Shown: positions 52,272 through 61,514 of the stretch, piece by piece
How the letters are laid out: every line of letters begins with the position of its first letter
Numbering within the stretch: the first letter of the stretch is position 1
Assembly: GCF_025215155.1 (NCBI RefSeq)
Contig: NZ_JALHAM010000112.1
Source of the DNA: Dryocola clanedunensis
GTDB taxonomy: Bacteria; Pseudomonadota; Gammaproteobacteria; Enterobacterales; Enterobacteriaceae
DNA length: 64,000 nt
Direction: 5' to 3' (one strand)
The notes under the pieces: generated by a model
Seen by the model: only the letters and a program-made list of their open reading frames with translations
Database searches by the model: none
Told to the model about the DNA's origin: nothing
Program-made: the position numbers and the translations under genes

Positions 52272-53564
52272 TCACGCAGAGCATTTTTTCAGACTGTTAA
52301 AATCCGTCATGATATGGACTACGCCCTGGATATCAATATTCACCTCATTAATTAGCTGCCCGGCGTTCTGGGCCAGCGTCACGCCTACGCTGGACTCCTC
52401 GACGCAAACATCCATCCCATCAATAGCCGATGATACGCCGTCGCGGATATCTCTTGTCAGCTCCTCAATCTCAACTGCTGCTTTCCCTGACTGTTCAGCT
52501 AACGAACGAACTTCAGCCGCGACAACCGCAAATCCACGGCCACGCTCTCCAGCATGGGCGGCCTCAATAGATGCATTGAGGGCCAACAGATTGGTTTGAG
52601 AGGAGATGCGACGAATATCATCCACCATAGCCACAATGCGCTCGGAATGTTCGCCAAGTTCAGTCACTATGTGCGATGTTTCTCTTGCCCTGGCCTCCAC
52701 TCTTTGCAGCCCTTCCACAGCCTGATGAACAATATTGATACCCTCAGCGGCATGCTTATCAGTGGTTAACGACATACTGTGTACGTTGTCCATGAGTTCA
52801 GTCTCACGGCGCTGCTGTGCCATCTGTTCAGTGATATCCTGGCCAATTTTAAGTACCTTGATCACCCGACCATCGCTGTCTAATACCGGGTTGTAGCTCG
52901 CTTCAAGCCAGATAACATCGCCACGACTGTTGACTCGTTCAAAACGCCCTGCGACATACTCACCGTTTTTCAGCCCCTGCCAGTGATTGTGATAGGCGCT
53001 GGACTGGCGAAATTCAGGTGGGCATAACATTGAATGCTGCTTTCCCTGCACCTCGTGAAGTTGATATCCCATTACGTTAAGAAAATTTTCATTTGCGGTG
53101 AGGATTTCACCATCCGGGCTGAACGTAATCAAAGCCATTGAGCGGTCGATAGCATGTAAGAATCCCTTATGTTCCTGAGATTCGCTAATACGAGCCGTCA
53201 CATCATTAGCTATTTTGACAATACCAATCACCTTCTTCTGGCGATTCAGTATTGGGGTATAAGTCGCTTCAAGCCAAATCTCACTGCCATCTTTGCGAAT
53301 TCGCTTGATGTTTCCACTAACAGGCTTGCCTTGATTAAGATCGTGCCAATGTTGTTTATAGGCGCTACTTGAGACATAAGCGGGATCGCAAAGCATACTG
53401 TGATGTTTACCGACGATCTCGCTAAGTTTATAGCCTATACCTTTCAAAAAATGTTCATTCGCGTCCGATATAATCCCGTGTGGAGTGAAAAAAATCATCG
53501 GTACAGCATGTTCAAGAGCAGAAAATTTACTCCGACAGGATAAGCCACTAAATTTTGATAACAT
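52272..53564 (-). CDS. soluble PAS-PAS chemoreceptor
   Basis: 430 residues, no membrane helix. Two PAS domains (about 20-130 and 140-255), each with the pattern KxHSMLC, YxxHWxxLxxGxxVxGxxxRxxxxGxxxWLEA and PVL(N/D) typical of this chemoreceptor class, followed by a short signalling domain with tip RRISSQTNLLALNASIEAAHAGERGRGFAVVAAEVRSLA (in pieces) near 325-365. It should sense a cytoplasmic signal such as redox state or a small ligand (Aer-like without the membrane anchor). The coiled-coil arm after the tip is only about 60 residues, shorter than in the tandem receptors, and ends KKCSA. Confidence 0.9.
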   Translation of the reverse strand: MLSKFSGLSCRSKFSALEHAVPMIFFTPHGIISDANEHFLKGIGYKLSEIVGKHHSMLCDPAYVSSSAYKQHWHDLNQGKPVSGNIKRIRKDGSEIWLEATYTPILNRQKKVIGIVKIANDVTARISESQEHKGFLHAIDRSMALITFSPDGEILTANENFLNVMGYQLHEVQGKQHSMLCPPEFRQSSAYHNHWQGLKNGEYVAGRFERVNSRGDVIWLEASYNPVLDSDGRVIKVLKIGQDITEQMAQQRRETELMDNVHSMSLTTDKHAAEGINIVHQAVEGLQRVEARARETSHIVTELGEHSERIVAMVDDIRRISSQTNLLALNASIEAAHAGERGRGFAVVAAEVRSLAEQSGKAAVEIEELTRDIRDGVSSAIDGMDVCVEESSVGVTLAQNAGQLINEVNIDIQGVVHIMTDFNSLKKCSA

Positions 53565-53703
53565 AAGCTACAACTCCATGTATATTAAATTTTAGATTTT
53601 ACAATTTAGTAAATTTAAAATTCGCACTCATTATTTTAATGTATTTGTACTTTAAACTTTTTACCCAGAATATATAAAATCTTTTTTTAAATACCCGAAT
53701 AGA

Positions 53704-53730
53704 ATATCGGCACCGCAATCGTTTACTTTA
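53704..53730 (-). promoter_or_regulatory. FliA (sigma-28) promoter of the PAS chemoreceptor
   Basis: Minus-strand TAAAGTAA-N11-GCCGATAT: 6 of 8 at -35 and 7 of 8 at -10, at exact spacing. About 140 bp upstream of the start. The rest of the 411-bp gap to the tRNA is AT-rich without coding signs. Confidence 0.75.
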
Positions 53731-53929
53731 ACGAAAATGCAACGACCTGATGATGTTTATTCCATACGAATTTCTTGAGTGTTTTATCTGTTACGGCAAA
53801 GGCTTATGCTGCTTGAATAGGGTATGAAGAAACAATCTTCATTAACATAATGAGGAATATTGTCGGTAACCGGGATGGTGTTTTCAGCATTTGGCAAAAA
53901 CTGAAGGAGTGCCGGGCAGTGGCTGCGCG

Positions 53930-53970
53930 TAAAAAGCAAAAAGGGCCACGTTATAAATAACGTGGCCCTG
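53930..53970 (-). terminator. tRNA-Asp terminator
   Basis: Thirteen-bp stem AGGGCCACGTTAT / ATAACGTGGCCCT (53942-53969) with TTTTTGCTTTTT following on the minus strand. Confidence 0.85.
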
Positions 53971-53975
53971 AATAG

Positions 53976-54052
53976 TGGCGGAACGGACGGGACTCGAACC
54001 CGCGACCCCCTGCGTGACAGGCAGGTATTCTAACCGACTGAACTACCGCTCC
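53976..54052 (-). tRNA. aspV: tRNA-Asp (anticodon GUC)
   Basis: 77 nt including the encoded CCA end; acceptor GGAGCGG pairs with CCGUUCC, anticodon GUC (complement at 54016-54018), T-loop GGTTCGAGTCC. Position next to dnaQ corresponds to aspV of K-12, a boundary of variable DNA. Identical over 77 nt to the copy at 63547-63623. Confidence 0.97.
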
Positions 54053-54177
54053 GCATTGTCCCCCGTCGGGAACGAAGCGAATATTACGGATTGCCCCGCC
54101 GGGCGTCAATGGTTTTTCTTATAAATTGAATCATTTGCCGTAAAAACAAACTGAATGCTGATTTTTAAATCATTTAT

Positions 54178-54915
54178 TCAGCTTTCAGCGCGCCACAGGC
54201 AGCTACCGCCTTTTTTCATCACCAGATCCAGACGTGTTTCATGGGCAGCAACTTCTTCATCACTTGCCTGAATGACGCGCAAACCTGCAGCGCTGCGCAC
54301 AACACGCTGGATACCATCCCCGCCCTGCTTCTGCTGAATATCACCTTCCATAGAAAACTTAAGCGACGTCTGGCCGCCAGTCATCATCAGATAGACGTCA
54401 GCAAGGATCTGGGCATCGAGTAATGCGCCGTGCAGCGTACGTTTACTGTTGTCTATTTCATAGCGAGAGCAGAGAGCATCGAGGCTGTTGCGCTTGCCGG
54501 GGAACATTTTACGCGCCAGCGCCAGGCTATCGGTAACTTTACAGAAGGTATCGGTTTTAGGAATATCACGCTTAAGCTTACTGAATTCATAATCCATAAA
54601 GCCGATATCAAACGAGGCGTTATGGATGACAAGCTCTGCCCCACGGATGTAATCCATAAACGAATCCGCGACCTGATCAAAGGTCGGTTTATCCGCGAGG
54701 AATTCATCGGCAATCCCATGCACGCCAAACGCTTCCGGGTCCACCAGCCGATCGGGCTTCAGGTATACGTGGAAGTTATTGCCGGTCAGGCGGCGGTTGA
54801 TCACCTCCACCGCACCAATCTCAATAATTCGATGGCCTTCGTAGTGAGCACCGATCTGGTTCATACCGGTGGTTTCTGTATCGAGGACAATCTGTCGTGT
54901 AATTGCTGTGCTCAT
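54178..54915 (-). CDS. dnaQ: DNA polymerase III epsilon subunit (3'-5' proofreading exonuclease)
   Basis: 245 residues. DEDDh exonuclease with D12/E14 in VLDTETTG, the middle Asp segment VIHNASFDIGFMDYEF near 98-113, and HGALLDAQ with the catalytic His and Asp near 162-168. The C-terminal tail (GGSCLWRAES) binds the alpha subunit. Divergent from rnhA with a 52-bp shared promoter region, the arrangement seen in E. coli. Confidence 0.97.
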   Translation of the reverse strand: MSTAITRQIVLDTETTGMNQIGAHYEGHRIIEIGAVEVINRRLTGNNFHVYLKPDRLVDPEAFGVHGIADEFLADKPTFDQVADSFMDYIRGAELVIHNASFDIGFMDYEFSKLKRDIPKTDTFCKVTDSLALARKMFPGKRNSLDALCSRYEIDNSKRTLHGALLDAQILADVYLMMTGGQTSLKFSMEGDIQQKQGGDGIQRVVRSAAGLRVIQASDEEVAAHETRLDLVMKKGGSCLWRAES

Positions 54916-54967
54916 AGCGCTCGTTTATGTCAGACTTGAATTTTTACTCACAGGAAGTCTACCAGAG

Positions 54968-55441
54968 ATGCGGAAACAGGTAGAAATTTTCACCGATGGG
55001 TCTTGCCTCGGCAATCCCGGGCCAGGTGGATATGGTGCCATTTTACGGTACAAACAGCATGAAAAGATTTTTAGCGTTGGCTATCGCCTGACGACTAACA
55101 ACCGGATGGAAATGATGGCGGCCATCGTTGCGCTGGAGGCGTTAATCGAACCTTGCGATATCGTGCTCAGCACCGACAGCCAGTACGTACGCCAGGGGAT
55201 CACCCAGTGGATACATAACTGGAAAAAGCGCGGCTGGAAAACGGCAGATAAAAAGCCGGTGAAGAATGTCGACCTGTGGCAGCGTCTGGACGCTGCTCTG
55301 GGCAAACATACCATCAGCTGGGAGTGGGTCAAAGGCCACGCGGGCCACCCAGAGAACGAACGCTGCGACGAGCTGGCCCGTGAGGCAGCCTCTAATCCAA
55401 CTCTTGAGGATGTTGGCTACCTGCCGGATGCGAAGGCTTAG
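54968..55441 (+). CDS. rnhA: ribonuclease HI
   Basis: 157 residues from ATG 54968 (MRKQVEIFTDGSCLGNPG), matching E. coli; upstream in-frame starts run into the dnaQ promoter region. It degrades RNA in RNA-DNA hybrids. Catalytic acidic residues D10 (FTDGS), E48 (NNRMEMMA), D70 (LSTDSQYV) and D134 (NERCDELA). Its 3' end overlaps the convergent yafS by 50 bp. Confidence 0.97.
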   Translation: MRKQVEIFTDGSCLGNPGPGGYGAILRYKQHEKIFSVGYRLTTNNRMEMMAAIVALEALIEPCDIVLSTDSQYVRQGITQWIHNWKKRGWKTADKKPVKNVDLWQRLDAALGKHTISWEWVKGHAGHPENERCDELAREAASNPTLEDVGYLPDAKA

Positions 55442-56156
55442 CTACCTCCCGGTATTGCCGGGTTGCTCCCACGGCTGAGCGAATCTGCGTTTTAGCTTTG
55501 CGGCTTTTCATCGGGTTCAGCGTAAGGGGAAGCGTCCGCTTACGCGCCACGATGACGTGCATGCACCCCAGTGCGGGCAGATGCGTACTGAGCATTCTCC
55601 CGCCCTGCTTGTGCCACGGCAGAACCTGAAACCCGCGCTGGTGCATCACTTCAAAATTCAGCAGGGAAAGCCAGTCAAACTGACGCATTGGCGTAAACAT
55701 GCGGCTGTTATAAGGGCTACGCTTACGCAGAAACGGCATGGCTTTGCCCAGGCCCAGTATGCTCACCGGGTTGAAGCTACTGATGATAAGCCAGCCGTCG
55801 TCGATAAGTATCCGATCGGCCTCGCGCAATAAACCATGTGGATCCTGACACCAGGGCAGCGTATGGGCCAGCAAGCAAGCGTCCACCGATTTAGAAGCGA
55901 AGGGTAAATGCAGCGGATCGGCATTAACCTGCAGAAGCGATCCCTGTTGGGCAACATTCACCTGATGGGAAATAGCGCAGCCGCTGGTGTCGATTTCCGC
56001 GCTGAGGTTGCCTATCTTGAGTAAATGAAAACCAAACATTTTAGCAAGCCAGGGTTGCAGCTGCTTTTCCAGCGCTTCCCGGTAGAACTCCCCCCAGGGC
56101 AACTGCCCCCAATGATGCGGTGAAGTGAAATTTTCAGGTATCCTTGCCGGTTTCAT
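55392..56156 (-). CDS. yafS: YafS, class I SAM-dependent methyltransferase-like protein
   Basis: 254 residues from ATG 56156 (MKPARIPENF), the E. coli start; an upstream ATG would intrude into gloB. Methyltransferase-type core: a degenerate N-terminal SAM loop (FHLLKIGNLSAEID lacks the usual GxGxG), then VNADPLHLPFASKSVDACLLAHTLPWCQDPHGLLREADRILIDDGWLIISSFNP. Function unknown. Divergent from gloB with 37 bp between starts. Confidence 0.92.
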   Translation of the reverse strand: MKPARIPENFTSPHHWGQLPWGEFYREALEKQLQPWLAKMFGFHLLKIGNLSAEIDTSGCAISHQVNVAQQGSLLQVNADPLHLPFASKSVDACLLAHTLPWCQDPHGLLREADRILIDDGWLIISSFNPVSILGLGKAMPFLRKRSPYNSRMFTPMRQFDWLSLLNFEVMHQRGFQVLPWHKQGGRMLSTHLPALGCMHVIVARKRTLPLTLNPMKSRKAKTQIRSAVGATRQYREVAKPSHPAGSQHPQELD

Positions 56157-56193
56157 CACTACCTTCCTGTTTCTATCGCCGAGAGGTTGAATT

Positions 56194-56949
56194 ATGAATC
56201 TTAACAGTATTCCCGCCTTCCAGGACAACTACATCTGGGTTCTTAACGACGAGGCGGGTAAATGCATTATCGTCGATCCTGGCGAAGCCGCACCGGTGCT
56301 AAACGCGATGGCAAAAAACAACTGGCAGCCGGAGGCCATTCTGCTGACACACCATCACCACGACCATGTTGGCGGTGTGAAAGAACTTCTGCAAACCTTC
56401 CCAGGCCTTGTGGTATATGGGCCTGAGGAGACACAAGATAAGGGAACGAACCGGGTAGTCAGGGAAGGAGATAAGGTCAATATTTTAGAGTGTGAATTTA
56501 GTGTTATTGCTACACCGGGTCACACTTTGGGCCATTTGTGCTATTTCAGTTTCCCTTACCTTTTCTGCGGCGACACGCTGTTTTCTGGCGGCTGCGGACG
56601 GCTATTTGAAGGCACACCAAAACAGATGTATGAATCTTTTCAGAAGATTAACAAGTTACCCCAAGAAACTTTGGTTTGTTGTGCTCATGAATACACGGAA
56701 TCAAACATCAAATTTGCCTTAAGTATTCTACCTGAGGATCAGGTATTAATCCGATATTACCGAGAAGTGAAGGAGTTACGCCTAAAAAACCACCCTACTT
56801 TACCGACAACGTTGCAAATAGAGCGGGGTATTAATCTTTTTATGAGAACGGAAGATGCTGATTTAAAAGATATAATAAAAAAAGAAACAAGTTTGCAACA
56901 ACCAGAGCAGATATTTGCATGGTTGAGGGCAAAGAAAGATAGCTTCTGA
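56194..56949 (+). CDS. gloB: hydroxyacylglutathione hydrolase (glyoxalase II)
   Basis: 251 residues. Hydrolyses S-D-lactoylglutathione to lactate and glutathione, the second step of methylglyoxal detoxification. Metallo-beta-lactamase fold with the zinc motif THHHHDHVGG (H53, H55, D57, H58), later His ligands in TPGHTLGHLCY and ACAHEYTESN-type CCAHEYTESN, and the C-terminal glutathione-binding R(A/T)K region. The second half of the gene is AT-richer and has more A/T third positions than its neighbours. Confidence 0.96.
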   Translation: MNLNSIPAFQDNYIWVLNDEAGKCIIVDPGEAAPVLNAMAKNNWQPEAILLTHHHHDHVGGVKELLQTFPGLVVYGPEETQDKGTNRVVREGDKVNILECEFSVIATPGHTLGHLCYFSFPYLFCGDTLFSGGCGRLFEGTPKQMYESFQKINKLPQETLVCCAHEYTESNIKFALSILPEDQVLIRYYREVKELRLKNHPTLPTTLQIERGINLFMRTEDADLKDIIKKETSLQQPEQIFAWLRAKKDSF

Positions 56950-57019
56950 ATATTCTGGTTGTGTTGTTGGGCGGGCAACTGTATTCTTGCTCGTCTTTTA
57001 AGCAACCATTGACACACAC

Positions 57020-58393
57020 ATGAAGGCAAAAGCGATATTACTCGCCACTGTCCTGCTTGTGGGGTGCCAGGCGTCAAGGCATGACGCTAACATCCAACAG
57101 CATGCACAGAGTCTGTCTGCAGCTGGTCAAGGTGAAGCAGGAAAGTACACTGGTCGAGCGAACTCGACGCGATGGATGGACGATGGGACATTCCTCGCGC
57201 AAGATCAGAACCTGTGGGACTTCATCGGCGACGAGCAAAAGATGGGGATACCGGAAAACAGCCGGATCCGCGAACAGAAACAGAAATACCTAAGAAATAA
57301 GAGCTATCTCCACGATGTAACATTACGGGCAGAGCCGTATATGTACTGGATTGCCGGGCAAGTTAAGAAACGTAACATGCCGATGGAACTGGTACTGCTA
57401 CCCATAGTGGAGAGCGCTTTTGACCCCCACGCGACCTCTGGCGCAAATGCCGCTGGCATTTGGCAGATTATTCCAAGTACGGGGCGGAACTATGGTCTGA
57501 AGCAGACCAAATCGTACGATGCACGCCGTGACGTAGTGGCTTCCACCACTGCTGCACTGGATATGATGCAGCGTCTGAACAAGATGTTTGATGGTGACTG
57601 GCTACTCACGGTAGCGGCGTACAACAGCGGTGAAGGCCGTGTAATGAACGCTATCAAAGCGAACAAAGCCCGAGGGAAACCAACGGACTTCTGGTCACTT
57701 TCACTGCCGCGTGAAACTAAAATCTACGTACCTAAAATGTTAGCCTTGAGCGAAATTCTCAAGAATAACCAAAAGTACGGAGTTCGTTTGCCAACGTCAG
57801 ACGAAAGCCGCGCGCTGGCACGGGTTGAAGTTTCTAATCCGGTACAGTTAAGTCAGGTCGCCGAGATGACGGGTATGTCACTTTCGACGCTGAAAGCCTT
57901 CAATGCCGGGGTGAAAACCTCTACCGTGGGCAAAAATCAGCGTTATGTGATGGTGCCAAAGAAACATGCCAGCCAGCTTAAAGCTTCTCTGGCTTCCGGT
58001 GAAATTGCAGCCGTGCAGCCTACGCTTGTCGCTGACAACCGTAGTAATGCAGGAGGTAGCAACAAATCTTATAAAGTGCGCTCAGGGGACACCCTGTCAG
58101 GCATTGCTTCACGTTTAGGCGTAAGCACGAAAGATTTGCAAAGCTGGAACAGCATTCGAGGCGCGCACATCAAAGTTGGCCAGACGCTCAGCGTTAAAAA
58201 TGGCGGCGAGCGTTTAGCTAAAAACGATAGCATCACCTACAAGGTGCGTAAGGGTGACTCCCTGTCGAGTATTGCAAAACGTCACGGCGTGAACATCAAG
58301 GATGTTCTGCGCTGGAACGACGATACCGACAACCTGAAGCCTGGCGACCAGCTAACACTGTTTGTCAGCAACAATGCGACACCAGATACCTGA
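57020..58393 (+). CDS. mltD: membrane-bound lytic murein transglycosylase D
   Basis: 457 residues. Lipoprotein: lipobox LLVGC at residues 12-16. A lytic transglycosylase (SLT) domain covers about 105-225, with catalytic Glu in VLLPIVESAFDPHATS and the conserved AAGIWQIIPSTGRNYGL. Two LysM peptidoglycan-binding repeats at about 345-390 (YKVRSGDTLSGIASRLGVS) and 405-450 (YKVRKGDSLSSIAKRHGVN). Cleaves glycan strands to make room for growth. Confidence 0.97.
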   Translation: MKAKAILLATVLLVGCQASRHDANIQQHAQSLSAAGQGEAGKYTGRANSTRWMDDGTFLAQDQNLWDFIGDEQKMGIPENSRIREQKQKYLRNKSYLHDVTLRAEPYMYWIAGQVKKRNMPMELVLLPIVESAFDPHATSGANAAGIWQIIPSTGRNYGLKQTKSYDARRDVVASTTAALDMMQRLNKMFDGDWLLTVAAYNSGEGRVMNAIKANKARGKPTDFWSLSLPRETKIYVPKMLALSEILKNNQKYGVRLPTSDESRALARVEVSNPVQLSQVAEMTGMSLSTLKAFNAGVKTSTVGKNQRYVMVPKKHASQLKASLASGEIAAVQPTLVADNRSNAGGSNKSYKVRSGDTLSGIASRLGVSTKDLQSWNSIRGAHIKVGQTLSVKNGGERLAKNDSITYKVRKGDSLSSIAKRHGVNIKDVLRWNDDTDNLKPGDQLTLFVSNNATPDT

Positions 58394-58405
58394 TTGTTAT
58401 CTAAA

Positions 58406-58436
58406 GAAAAAGGCACCTTAACAGGTGCCTTTTTTA
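58406..58436. terminator. mltD terminator, bidirectional
   Basis: AGGCACCT / AGGTGCCT stem with A-run before and T-run after, between convergent mltD and the yafE-like gene. Confidence 0.85.
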
Positions 58437-58444
58437 TTGTCCGA

Positions 58445-59212
58445 TTACACCTTCTTCGCTTCCAACATCACAATATCACTGGTAAACGACCCCTCTTCTC
58501 CCAGCTCGAAGTAACGCTGGACCTCATCTGACGCACTTTGCTGATAGGCTCGAATTGCATTTGCCAGCACAGGTGGAGTTCTCATTCTTGCGATCCAGCT
58601 AGTGAATTCCAGGCTCAGACGGTCACACAGCAGGTTTTGCGTGCTCAGACCCGCTTCGTTAAACAAGCTCAGCCATTCACCGCTGGAGTAATTACGAACA
58701 TGGGAGGTATCCCGCAGCGCTTCTACCGTTTGCAACCAGATATCCAATACCGGGTGGCCTGGGGACATCACATCCATAAAGATTGCCGTACCACCGGGCT
58801 TCAGTATGCGACGGACCTCACGCAGCGCTTTACCCACATCATGCCAGTGGTGCGCCGAATAGCGGCTGATAACAACGTCAAAGGAACCATCATCGAACGG
58901 TAAGACTTCCGCGTAACCCTGTTGGGTTGTCAGGTTAGAGAGACCCCGTGTTTGTGCAGCCTCGTTCACCACAGCTAACATTTGATCGGAGAGATCATAG
59001 GCAACCACGTCTTTCACATGCGCTGCGGCAATGAAGCTGGCATGCCCTGCCCCGCATCCTAAATCCAGCAGCTTTGCATGAGGGAATGCCGTCAGACGGT
59101 CGCCCAGACGCTCTAAATCGCGCCCAGAAGCGTGTACGGCGCTTGTCAGATAGGCACTGGCCTGAGAACCAAACTGCTGATCAACTTTGTCGTGGTGGGA
59201 TTGTGTTGCCAT
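58445..59212 (-). CDS. yafE: class I SAM-dependent methyltransferase (YafE)
   Basis: 255 residues. SAM-binding LLDLGCGAGHASFIAA near 47-62, VVAYDLSDQMLAVV (motif II) and LPFDDGSFDVVISRYSAHHW (motif III), with a UbiE/Methyltransf_11-type core. The K-12 annotation is shorter (about 207 residues) at its N-terminus; here the reading from MATQSHHDKVDQQFGSQA is intact. Acceptor substrate unknown. Confidence 0.92.
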   Translation of the reverse strand: MATQSHHDKVDQQFGSQASAYLTSAVHASGRDLERLGDRLTAFPHAKLLDLGCGAGHASFIAAAHVKDVVAYDLSDQMLAVVNEAAQTRGLSNLTTQQGYAEVLPFDDGSFDVVISRYSAHHWHDVGKALREVRRILKPGGTAIFMDVMSPGHPVLDIWLQTVEALRDTSHVRNYSSGEWLSLFNEAGLSTQNLLCDRLSLEFTSWIARMRTPPVLANAIRAYQQSASDEVQRYFELGEEGSFTSDIVMLEAKKV

Positions 59213-59283
59213 CGTATTGTCCTTGCGTTTGAGTGATTAAAAGGGCAGCACACGGGTCTGCCCAACGGCAGACCTGACTAACC

Positions 59284-60087
59284 TTACTTCAGCTCAGGTT
59301 TGCCGGGACGAAATTCGACTAGTAGAGGGTTGTGGTCGGACGCTCGGGTCACCAGCACAGATGCTTCCGTAACGTTAAAACCACGATAAAAAACAAAATC
59401 CAGCGGGCGACCAAAAGCTTTACGGCGATGATCGTCGGTGAAGCGCACTTCGCGCAGAGACATCTCCCTGGCAAAGCGGTACAGCGCGTTCATGCGCGGG
59501 CGGCTCCAGGCGTTGAAATCACCGGCCATGATCACCGGGCCGTTGTGGTGGCCAATCTGATCGCCAATCGGCCCGAGCTGCTTACTGTAGACATCCACGC
59601 CCAGGCTGAAATTCACCGCATGAATATTTACTACCATCAGCAAACGACCATCCGGCAAAGGATAAACCGTGACCAGCGCGGACTTCGATAAGCGAAGAAT
59701 AGGTTCCCGCTCGCGCAAAGGGCAGCAATAGACAGGGTGTGCGGCAGAGAGCGTCATGACGCCAGAGGGATGCTGTGGTAACACAAAGGCCGGAACCTGA
59801 TCGGCAGCCAGATAGTTACTGGTTGCGAATCTCACCAGCTCCGGTGTGGTCTGCGCCTCCTGTAACAGGACAAGATGGGCATCTTTACCAAAGTTTTGCA
59901 GCACCGAAAGCCATTCGGCCCGCTGCTGCTTGAAGATATTCCAGACCAGTACGCGCAGCACGCCATCCGTCGGTAATGGCTCACCGGGCGGTAAGGCCTG
60001 ACCTATGCTCGCAAACGAGCCGGGCGGCAGAATGCGTTCTGCTGGCTGACCGGCGACATATCGCATGGCATAGGTATTTTTACGCAC
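59284..60087 (-). CDS. yafD: YafD, endonuclease/exonuclease/phosphatase family protein
   Basis: 267 residues from GTG 60087 (reads RKNTYAMRYVAGQPAERILPP, the E. coli N-terminus); a longer in-frame ATG at 60183 exists but is not conserved. EEP fold: VLVWNIFKQQ (Asn), VLLQEAQTT (catalytic Glu), VNIHAVNF, MAGDFNAWSR (Asp, Asn) and ASDHNPLLV (terminal Asp-His). Physiological role not established; E. coli YafD has been linked to resistance to host defence peptides and immune exposure in some strains. Confidence 0.92.
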   Translation of the reverse strand: MRKNTYAMRYVAGQPAERILPPGSFASIGQALPPGEPLPTDGVLRVLVWNIFKQQRAEWLSVLQNFGKDAHLVLLQEAQTTPELVRFATSNYLAADQVPAFVLPQHPSGVMTLSAAHPVYCCPLREREPILRLSKSALVTVYPLPDGRLLMVVNIHAVNFSLGVDVYSKQLGPIGDQIGHHNGPVIMAGDFNAWSRPRMNALYRFAREMSLREVRFTDDHRRKAFGRPLDFVFYRGFNVTEASVLVTRASDHNPLLVEFRPGKPELK

Positions 60088-60234
60088 GTTTGACTGATGA
60101 CCTCTGTAACCGGAAGCCCTTGAGACGCAGGGCGGTCTTTCAGTTATAGGGACTTTAACGCAGAGTTTCAATGAACAATTCAAACCATCGATGAATCAGA
60201 GCGTAACAAAATGCACACGCTCTGATTCATTCTT

Positions 60235-61410
60235 TTAGCCGATGGCAACCTCTGTACGTTTATCGAGACGACCACTAAGCCCAATTAACAGCAGCGCCCC
60301 AGCGACAATCATTGCGCCAATCCATGGGGTCTGCGCCAGACCGAAGCTTTGCACCGTCTGCCCGCCAATGATTGAGCCTAATGCAATCCCGACGTTAAAG
60401 GCGGCAATGTTAAGGCCAGATGCAACATCCACTGCGTTAGGCGTGTACTCTTCCGCTTTCTGTACGACATAGACCTGCAGACCCGGTACGTTCCCGAAGG
60501 CGAACACACCCATCACCAGAACGGTGAGCAAAGCAGCAATGTGCGAAGTTGCGGTGAACTGGAAGACGAACAGCAGAGCGGCAAGCGCAGCAAAAATAAA
60601 CTTCAGAGCTGGCACCGCGCCGTGGCGATCGGCAAGCTTACCGCCCCAGATATTCCCGATAGCCACGGAAACGCCATACCCCAGCAGGATCCAGCTGACT
60701 GCGGCGGGAGAGTAACCCGCAAGATCCTGCATCATCGGTGCCAGGAAGGTAAATGCGGTGAATACGCCGCCATAACCTAACGCGGTGATAGCGTAGATAA
60801 TCAGTAAACGAGGGTGCGTCAGGACTTTGATCTGTTCTTTAACGCTCGCTACGGCACGGGTTGGGATGTTATTCGGGATCAGGATCGTGCTGGCGATCAA
60901 CGCAATGACACCGATGGCTGAAACGGCCAGGAAAGTTTCACGCCAGCCGAAGTGCTGACCAATAAATGTACCCAGCGGAACGCCCGTCACCAGTGCAACG
61001 GTCAGCCCGCCAAACATGATGGCAATAGCGGACGCTGCTTTTTCTTTCGGGACCAGGCTTGTGGCAATAGTGGAGCCGATTGAAAAGAACACGCCGTGTG
61101 CCAGACCGGTCAGCAAGCGCGCGATAACTAACGTCTCGTAGTTTGGTGACAGCCAGGCTAACAGATTTCCGGCGGTGAACAGCACCATCAGACCAATCAG
61201 CAGTTGTTTGCGAGGCAGCTTACCTGTGAGTGCGGTTAAGACAGGCGCCCCAACGGCAACGCCGAGCGCATATATTGAAATTAATAGCCCGGCGGAAGGC
61301 AGCGAAATAGCAAGTTGTTCAGCGATGGTTGGCACCAGGCCAACAATAACGAACTCTGTTGTACCGATAGCGAACGCACTGATAGTCAGTGCCAGAAGCG
61401 CGAGTGGCAT
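60235..61410 (-). CDS. MFS transporter, DHA1 drug/sugar-efflux type
   Basis: 391 residues, 12 predicted helices. AraJ/YdhP-like N-terminus with ALLALTISAFAIGTTEFVIVGLVP, the motif A loop GKLPRKQLLIG, and motif C region GGLTVALVTGVPLGTFIGQ, which marks exporters. Divergent from the LysR gene yafC (105 bp), so yafC may regulate it. K-12 has no transporter between yafD and yafC, so this is an insertion relative to that order. Substrate unknown. Confidence 0.88.
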   Translation of the reverse strand: MPLALLALTISAFAIGTTEFVIVGLVPTIAEQLAISLPSAGLLISIYALGVAVGAPVLTALTGKLPRKQLLIGLMVLFTAGNLLAWLSPNYETLVIARLLTGLAHGVFFSIGSTIATSLVPKEKAASAIAIMFGGLTVALVTGVPLGTFIGQHFGWRETFLAVSAIGVIALIASTILIPNNIPTRAVASVKEQIKVLTHPRLLIIYAITALGYGGVFTAFTFLAPMMQDLAGYSPAAVSWILLGYGVSVAIGNIWGGKLADRHGAVPALKFIFAALAALLFVFQFTATSHIAALLTVLVMGVFAFGNVPGLQVYVVQKAEEYTPNAVDVASGLNIAAFNVGIALGSIIGGQTVQSFGLAQTPWIGAMIVAGALLLIGLSGRLDKRTEVAIG

Positions 61411-61514
61411 AATTTACTCCATAGCAGGTGTCTTTTGATGACACGTAGTATGGCGAGATGGTTAAATAACAAAAATATGCAAAATATCAATAGATTTTTG
61501 CCCCAGGAGCAATA

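Noticed and set aside
22362..53970. Prophage or integrative element spanning the accessory segment
   Set aside because: No integrase, transposase, phage structural genes or tRNA-derived att repeat was found within it.
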